Assembly: GCF_013408095.1 (NCBI RefSeq) | Contig: NZ_JACBZF010000002.1 | Coordinates: forward strand, 310,001 to 374,000 | Direction: 5' to 3' | DNA: 64,000 nucleotides | Source of the DNA: Novosphingobium marinum | GTDB taxonomy: Bacteria; Pseudomonadota; Alphaproteobacteria; Sphingomonadales; Sphingomonadaceae | Shown: positions 60,645 to 64,000 of the stretch, one piece after another | How the letters are laid out: each line of letters starts with the position of its first letter | Numbering within the stretch: the stretch's first letter is position 1 | Program-made: the position numbers and the translations under genes | Notes under the pieces: model-generated | The model's database searches: none | The model's input: only the letters and a program-made list of their open reading frames with translations | What the model was told of the DNA's origin: nothing

Positions 60645-60669
60645 CTCTCCTGACCCATTTTCGGGAGAG
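60645..60669 (+). promoter_or_regulatory. Hairpin covering the doxX ribosome-binding site
   Basis: CTCTCCTGA and TCGGGAGAG form a 9-bp stem (one U-G pair) with a 7-base loop. The right arm contains most of the GGGAGAGGAG Shine-Dalgarno sequence for the gene starting at 60677. Translation could depend on melting the stem; alternatively it protects the dcd mRNA end. Confidence 0.55.
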
Positions 60670-60676
60670 GAGCACC

Positions 60677-61237
60677 ATGTCGAAATTCGCAGCAATCGTC
60701 GGGCGCGTCCTGCTTGCGCTGATTTTCATAGTCTCGGGCGCGAGCAAGCTTTTCGACGTCGCCGGGACAAGCGAGATGATCGCGTCTGCCGGACTGCCCG
60801 GCAGTCTCGCCATCCCGGTCGGAGTTTTCGAGCTTCTTGCCGGACTGTGCCTCGCCCTCGGATTCATGGTCAGGCTGGTGGCGCTGCTGTTGATCGCTTT
60901 CACGATCGTGGCGACGGTTCTGTTCCACAACGAACTCACTAACCCGGTGCAGTCGGCGATGGCCCTGAAGAATGTCGCGATCATCGGCGGGCTTTGCCTG
61001 GCCTTCGCGCACAGCCAGATGTGGCACCACTACTATTCGATCAAGCGGGACCGGGCGGGCGAACTGGCGGTAAGGGACGCCGAACGGCGCGCCCACGAAG
61101 CGGAGTTGCGCGCCGCCCGGGCCGAAGGGGCAGCCACCGCTCGCCACACCGGCGAGCACGTTACCGTGCGCGAAGACCTGGATGGCGATGGCATTTCCGA
61201 ACCCCGCTCGCGGAAGAGGCGCTGGTTCGACTGGTAG
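60677..61237 (+). CDS. DoxX-family membrane protein
   Basis: This 186-residue protein has the DoxX start (GRVLLALIFIVSGASKLFD), four hydrophobic spans to about residue 120 and IPVGVFELLAGLCLALG. It then carries an unusual charged cytoplasmic tail (about 125-186) rich in Arg, Glu and Ala, with a DLDGDGISEP segment that looks like a calcium-binding loop. DoxX proteins are quinone- or redox-associated, with no single agreed role. Confidence 0.85.
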   Translation: MSKFAAIVGRVLLALIFIVSGASKLFDVAGTSEMIASAGLPGSLAIPVGVFELLAGLCLALGFMVRLVALLLIAFTIVATVLFHNELTNPVQSAMALKNVAIIGGLCLAFAHSQMWHHYYSIKRDRAGELAVRDAERRAHEAELRAARAEGAATARHTGEHVTVREDLDGDGISEPRSRKRRWFDW

Positions 61238-61359
61238 GGTGCGAAGTCCGGTTCCCGAGGCGTCAATCCGGGTAAGTACGCAGGTGGTCGGGGTGTAGCA
61301 GTCCGGTCCGGTCGCTGCGCCCGGCTTGACCGCGCATGCGATCGTGCCAATGATGCCGA

Positions 61360-61812
61360 TTGGACAGATTGAACCTCGGAGAAGCGACCTTGGAGTCTCC
61401 GGACCCGATTGGCAAAGAACGTATCAGTCGCGAACTCCTCGAAGACCTGCTCTATGAAAGCACGATCTCGGGAGAGGACGAGGAGGCTGGGCGCATGGCA
61501 GAGGCTGTTCGAATCCTGGCCGGGAGCGAAAGTCGCGATTGTCGTCATATCGATGACATGATTTCGGCGGGCGGCTGCACCAGCGCCGCGATTGCTCTGT
61601 TGCCCGGCGATGCCGGCTTCCTGCTCTCGCGCGGAAGGTCAGGTGCCAATCTCGCTTCGGTCTCTTTGGCGCTGGGCGAAGCAGATGTCTCTGCCCAGGC
61701 ATCCACTCCCGCGCTTGCACTTGTTGCCGCTTACGCTGCGGCGCTGATCGCGGAAACGGCTGGCGGGCGCTGCGGACCGCTTGGCAGAGAAGATCGGCCG
61801 ACCATAAACTGA
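61360..61812 (+). CDS. Hypothetical protein
   Basis: This 150-residue protein is not recognised. It starts at TTG 61360; no ATG lies near in frame. The middle has an acidic segment (ESTISGEDEEAGRMAEAV) and the C-terminal third is Ala-rich and hydrophobic (ALALVAAYAAALIAETAGG). It is convergent with the response-regulator gene. It could be overcalled. Confidence 0.45.
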   Translation: MDRLNLGEATLESPDPIGKERISRELLEDLLYESTISGEDEEAGRMAEAVRILAGSESRDCRHIDDMISAGGCTSAAIALLPGDAGFLLSRGRSGANLASVSLALGEADVSAQASTPALALVAAYAAALIAETAGGRCGPLGREDRPTIN

Positions 61813-61872
61813 CCGCCAGGCAGGATCCTCGGCAATTGCCACAGGACATGAAGCCGCTCTTCGAACGTGCGC

Positions 61873-62472
61873 TCAGTCCACCAGTTCGGCATCGATGGCA
61901 ATGCGGATCGCCTCGGAGGTGTGGCCGGCACCCATCTTGTTCAGCATGTTTGCGCGGTGGATTTCCACTGTGCGCGGACTGATGCAAAGCCGCTCGCCGA
62001 TAAGTCTGTTCGAAAGGCCGCTGGCTACCCCCGAAAGGACTTCTCGTTCGCGGCGCGTCAGCTTGTGAACGCGCTTCCTTGCCGACACCTCCCGCCGGCG
62101 TACCGCTCCGATCCCGGCTGCTCGCTTCGCTACGAGAGACAGCCTTTCCCCAAGTCGGGTCGCATCGAACGGCCAGGTCATGTAATCCATCGCCCCGGCA
62201 AGGATCGTCTCGGCAATCCGCTCGGTCGTCGGATTTTCGGAGTAGGCGATCACAGGCAACCATTCGCCCGCATCGGCTAGTTCGCGCAGGAGGGAGCCGA
62301 CTAGGTCCTCGGCATCGTTCACGAGGGCTATCGCATCGGGATGAAACGTATTTCCCAGCTCGCCGATACTCTCGAACGGCTCGACATGAATGCCTGTGCC
62401 GAGGGCGTGGGATATCTGCGCCCGGCGCCGTGTGTCCGCGTCGATCAGGACAAGGTATGGTTTCTGGTCCAT
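61873..62472 (-). CDS. LuxR/FixJ-type response regulator with atypical receiver
   Basis: This 199-residue protein has an N-terminal receiver-like domain (about 5-115) and a LuxR helix-turn-helix (LTRREREVLSGVASGLSNRLIGERLCISPRTVEIHRANML). The receiver has the acidic pair DAD at 11-13 but reads ALVNDAED around the phosphorylation position. MTWPFD replaces the usual KP motif, so the conserved lysine is missing. It may work without classic phosphorylation. Its position before fliS and fliD hints at flagellar control. ATG 62472 gives the family length. Confidence 0.85.
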   Translation of the reverse strand: MDQKPYLVLIDADTRRRAQISHALGTGIHVEPFESIGELGNTFHPDAIALVNDAEDLVGSLLRELADAGEWLPVIAYSENPTTERIAETILAGAMDYMTWPFDATRLGERLSLVAKRAAGIGAVRRREVSARKRVHKLTRREREVLSGVASGLSNRLIGERLCISPRTVEIHRANMLNKMGAGHTSEAIRIAIDAELVD

Positions 62473-62623
62473 GGGAATGCCCCCTAGTGATGTGTGCCTA
62501 GGGATAATTGCGCAGGGAATGATCGAACGCTCTGCCGGACCCTTCCATTTCGGACCGAGCAGGCGATCGTCTCGCCACCATTCCCGGATTGCAGCCGAAA
62601 GAACGATCCGGAATGGATGCGCT

Positions 62624-62998
62624 TCACACGGCGTCGCGCATCGCCGATGCGATCTCGCAGAAGTCGGAGCGGATTTCAGCCATTCGCGCAGCGTCGAAGC
62701 GGACGGCGCTGTCGAGGATGCTTCGCCGTGCCGACGCGTAGAACTGGTGCAACGCACCCGCGACCCCGTCCTCGCCGGAAACGCCCATCTGCAAGAGGGT
62801 GACTGCCGAAAGCGCACGCGTCAGCGACCGGCTTTTCAAGGCATTGTCCCCGGACTGTGCCGCGTGAATGGCGGCGCCGAGTGCAAGCGTAAGGCGCTCG
62901 TAGCACAATCCGACAAGCTCCTGCGGATCGGCGCCCTCGACCCGCGCATCGAAATCGATGCGGGCGTAGGCTTCCGAAGGCGAACGGACCGGCAGCAT
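62624..62998 (-). CDS. fliS: Flagellar export chaperone FliS
   Basis: This 124-residue helical protein has AYARIDFDARVEGADPQELVGLCYERL, the FliS N-terminal block, and ALSAVTLLQMGVSGEDG. FliS binds flagellin and keeps it unfolded for export. It overlaps the fliD stop (TGATG), the usual fliD-fliS order. Confidence 0.9.
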   Translation of the reverse strand: MLPVRSPSEAYARIDFDARVEGADPQELVGLCYERLTLALGAAIHAAQSGDNALKSRSLTRALSAVTLLQMGVSGEDGVAGALHQFYASARRSILDSAVRFDAARMAEIRSDFCEIASAMRDAV

Positions 62999-64000
62999 CA
63001 GTTGCTTCCCTGCGCATTCCAGACGGCGATCTGGCTTTCAAGGAACGACAGCGTGGACTTGGCGGTGCCGATGCGAACTTCGGAAACCGCGAAGCGCTTG
63101 GCGAGACTGGCGCGCAGGTCCTCCTGCTTCTCGACCAGATCGGCCTGATCCTCGCCGACCTCGCGTAATTCCTTGGTATATTTGCTGATCGATCCGCCAA
63201 GCGCACCGGGGTCGGTAAGGCTCGACGCCTTGCGCGATATGCCGTCGATGGTGGCATAGACGCCGTAAAGGCCGGTCGTGAACATGGCCGAGACACCCTC
63301 GGGATCGCGCGAGAGCGCGTCTGCAAGTCGCTTCGCATCAAGTGCGAAAGTACCGTCGCGCTGGGTCGAGATGCCTAGGTCGGCAAGCGTGCGTGGCGCC
63401 CCCCCCGTGGCTGCCGGCATCATGACGGTTCCGGCCAGTTCGGAGAATTTGCGGCGAAGCGCACGCGCGCCCGGGTCGCGGGCAAGGTCTCCGGTCTGCG
63501 GGTCGGTGGCCTCGTTGAGTACGGCTGCGATCTCGTTCAGCGCGGCCGTCAGTTCCTGCATGGCACCGGTGATCGACGCCGTGGGATCGGCGAAGGACAA
63601 GGTGGTGGGGACGCCCGGGTTGGCCCCGGCAAGTTTAAGCGTGACGCCGGGAACTGCATCGGCAACCGTGTTGTCGCTCGCCGTCATCGAAAGGCCGTCG
63701 ATCTTGAATTCGGCGTCCGCGGCGCTTTTCAGCAGTACGCCGGAGGTGGAGCCGGGTGACCACGCGAGCGCGGAGAGGCCCGGCTCCGCCGGATCCTCGG
63801 CCGCCTCCATGACGAAGCCGTTCTGCACGCCTTCCTGCCCTTTCACCACAAGTTGCGCGCCGTCCACGGTTTGCGCGACGTAAGCGGTCAGCCCCGCGTT
63901 CTTGCCGTTGATCGCGGCGGCAACATCGCCAAGGGTCGAGCCGGTCGCGATCTCGACCGAGAGCGGCGCATGTGCGGTGTTTTCTGCGAAGGTGCCACCC
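62998..64000 (-). CDS. fliD: Flagellar hook-associated protein 2 (filament cap), partial
   Basis: The frame runs off the right edge of the window. The visible ~333 residues are the middle and C-terminal part of FliD: a VEIATGSTLGDVAAAIN domain, FKIDGLSMTASDNTVADAVPGVTLKL, and a C-terminal coiled coil with FLESQIAVWNAQ. FliD caps the filament and assists flagellin polymerisation. The N-terminal D0 region is outside the window. Confidence 0.92.
   Translation of the reverse strand, partial: GGTFAENTAHAPLSVEIATGSTLGDVAAAINGKNAGLTAYVAQTVDGAQLVVKGQEGVQNGFVMEAAEDPAEPGLSALAWSPGSTSGVLLKSAADAEFKIDGLSMTASDNTVADAVPGVTLKLAGANPGVPTTLSFADPTASITGAMQELTAALNEIAAVLNEATDPQTGDLARDPGARALRRKFSELAGTVMMPAATGGAPRTLADLGISTQRDGTFALDAKRLADALSRDPEGVSAMFTTGLYGVYATIDGISRKASSLTDPGALGGSISKYTKELREVGEDQADLVEKQEDLRASLAKRFAVSEVRIGTAKSTLSFLESQIAVWNAQGSN

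Noticed and set aside
1-64000. CRISPR arrays, rRNA or tRNA genes
   Set aside because: No regularly spaced short repeats, rRNA-like stretches or complete tRNA folds were noticed. This was by eye only; a dedicated scan could still find a tRNA.

Overview
The window looks like chromosomal or large-replicon DNA of a sphingomonad (Alphaproteobacteria, Sphingomonadales; Novosphingobium, Sphingobium or an erythrobacterial relative). The pointers are high GC with strong third-position GC bias, an aromatic gene set in which xyl-, bph- and nah-type genes are interleaved, several oxygenase alpha/beta pairs served by few electron-transfer genes, a TonB receptor inside the catabolic operon, and a PilZ-XRE protein next to flagellar genes. 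All assignments come from reading translations and recalling family motifs; no database search was run.

Positions 1-28.8 kb are an aromatic catabolic region. A plus-strand run starts with a PdxA/TphB-like dehydrogenase (cut by the window edge), a terephthalate-dioxygenase-like oxygenase pair and a glutathione transferase. After a possible terminator comes a complete catechol meta-cleavage operon (xylF, xylE, a GlcG-like gene, xylG, xylJ, xylQ, xylK, xylI, xylH, a xylT-type ferredoxin, an aldehyde dehydrogenase and bphB), closed by a strong terminator at 13.07-13.10 kb. On the minus strand (21.9 to 13.1 kb) a second operon holds two ring-hydroxylating oxygenase pairs, a TonB receptor, and xylene monooxygenase xylM and xylA. 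It is preceded by a well-formed sigma54 -24/-12 element and lies divergent from an XylR/DmpR-type sigma54 activator. Next come a ferredoxin reductase, xylL, nahE and another oxygenase pair. Together these can attack an alkyl- or polycyclic aromatic, pass through diols or carboxylates to catechol, and feed pyruvate and acetyl-CoA. A shared 16-bp motif (CAWT-N4-AATGCGTT) precedes xylF, the reductase gene and nahE.

Positions 28.8-37.75 kb are a mobile scar: a beheaded amidohydrolase gene, IS256 and IS3 remnants, an intact IS110 transposase gene, a broken azoreductase, and an IS3 element fused to an M15-peptidase-like fragment and split by an IS481 copy that is flanked by a ~272-bp direct duplication. 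Then comes a 3.5-kb integrase-hipBA module bounded by a 21-bp direct repeat, with three operator-like palindromes spaced exactly 49 bp apart before hipB.

Positions 37.77-45.7 kb form a second, unfamiliar catabolic locus: a lone Rieske oxygenase, a TetR regulator that seems to lack a standard start codon, an old yellow enzyme, a small SCP2-like protein, a PhyH-type dioxygenase, a CitE-like lyase, an enoyl-CoA hydratase and an acyl-CoA dehydrogenase. Two TTAC-N8-GTAA sites tie it together.

Positions 45.8-53.1 kb carry the conserved but poorly understood yjfIJKLMC cluster (PspA-like, K+ channel, DUF2491, DUF350, DUF1190, ATP-grasp amidoligase) followed by yjbQ and a cytochrome b/molybdoenzyme pair. 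Positions 53.1-64 kb hold nucleotide-sugar genes (wecC, wecB, a tviB-type dehydrogenase, an epimerase), a GGDEF protein with a degenerate active site, a PilZ-XRE protein, dcd, doxX, an atypical LuxR response regulator, fliS and the downstream part of fliD.
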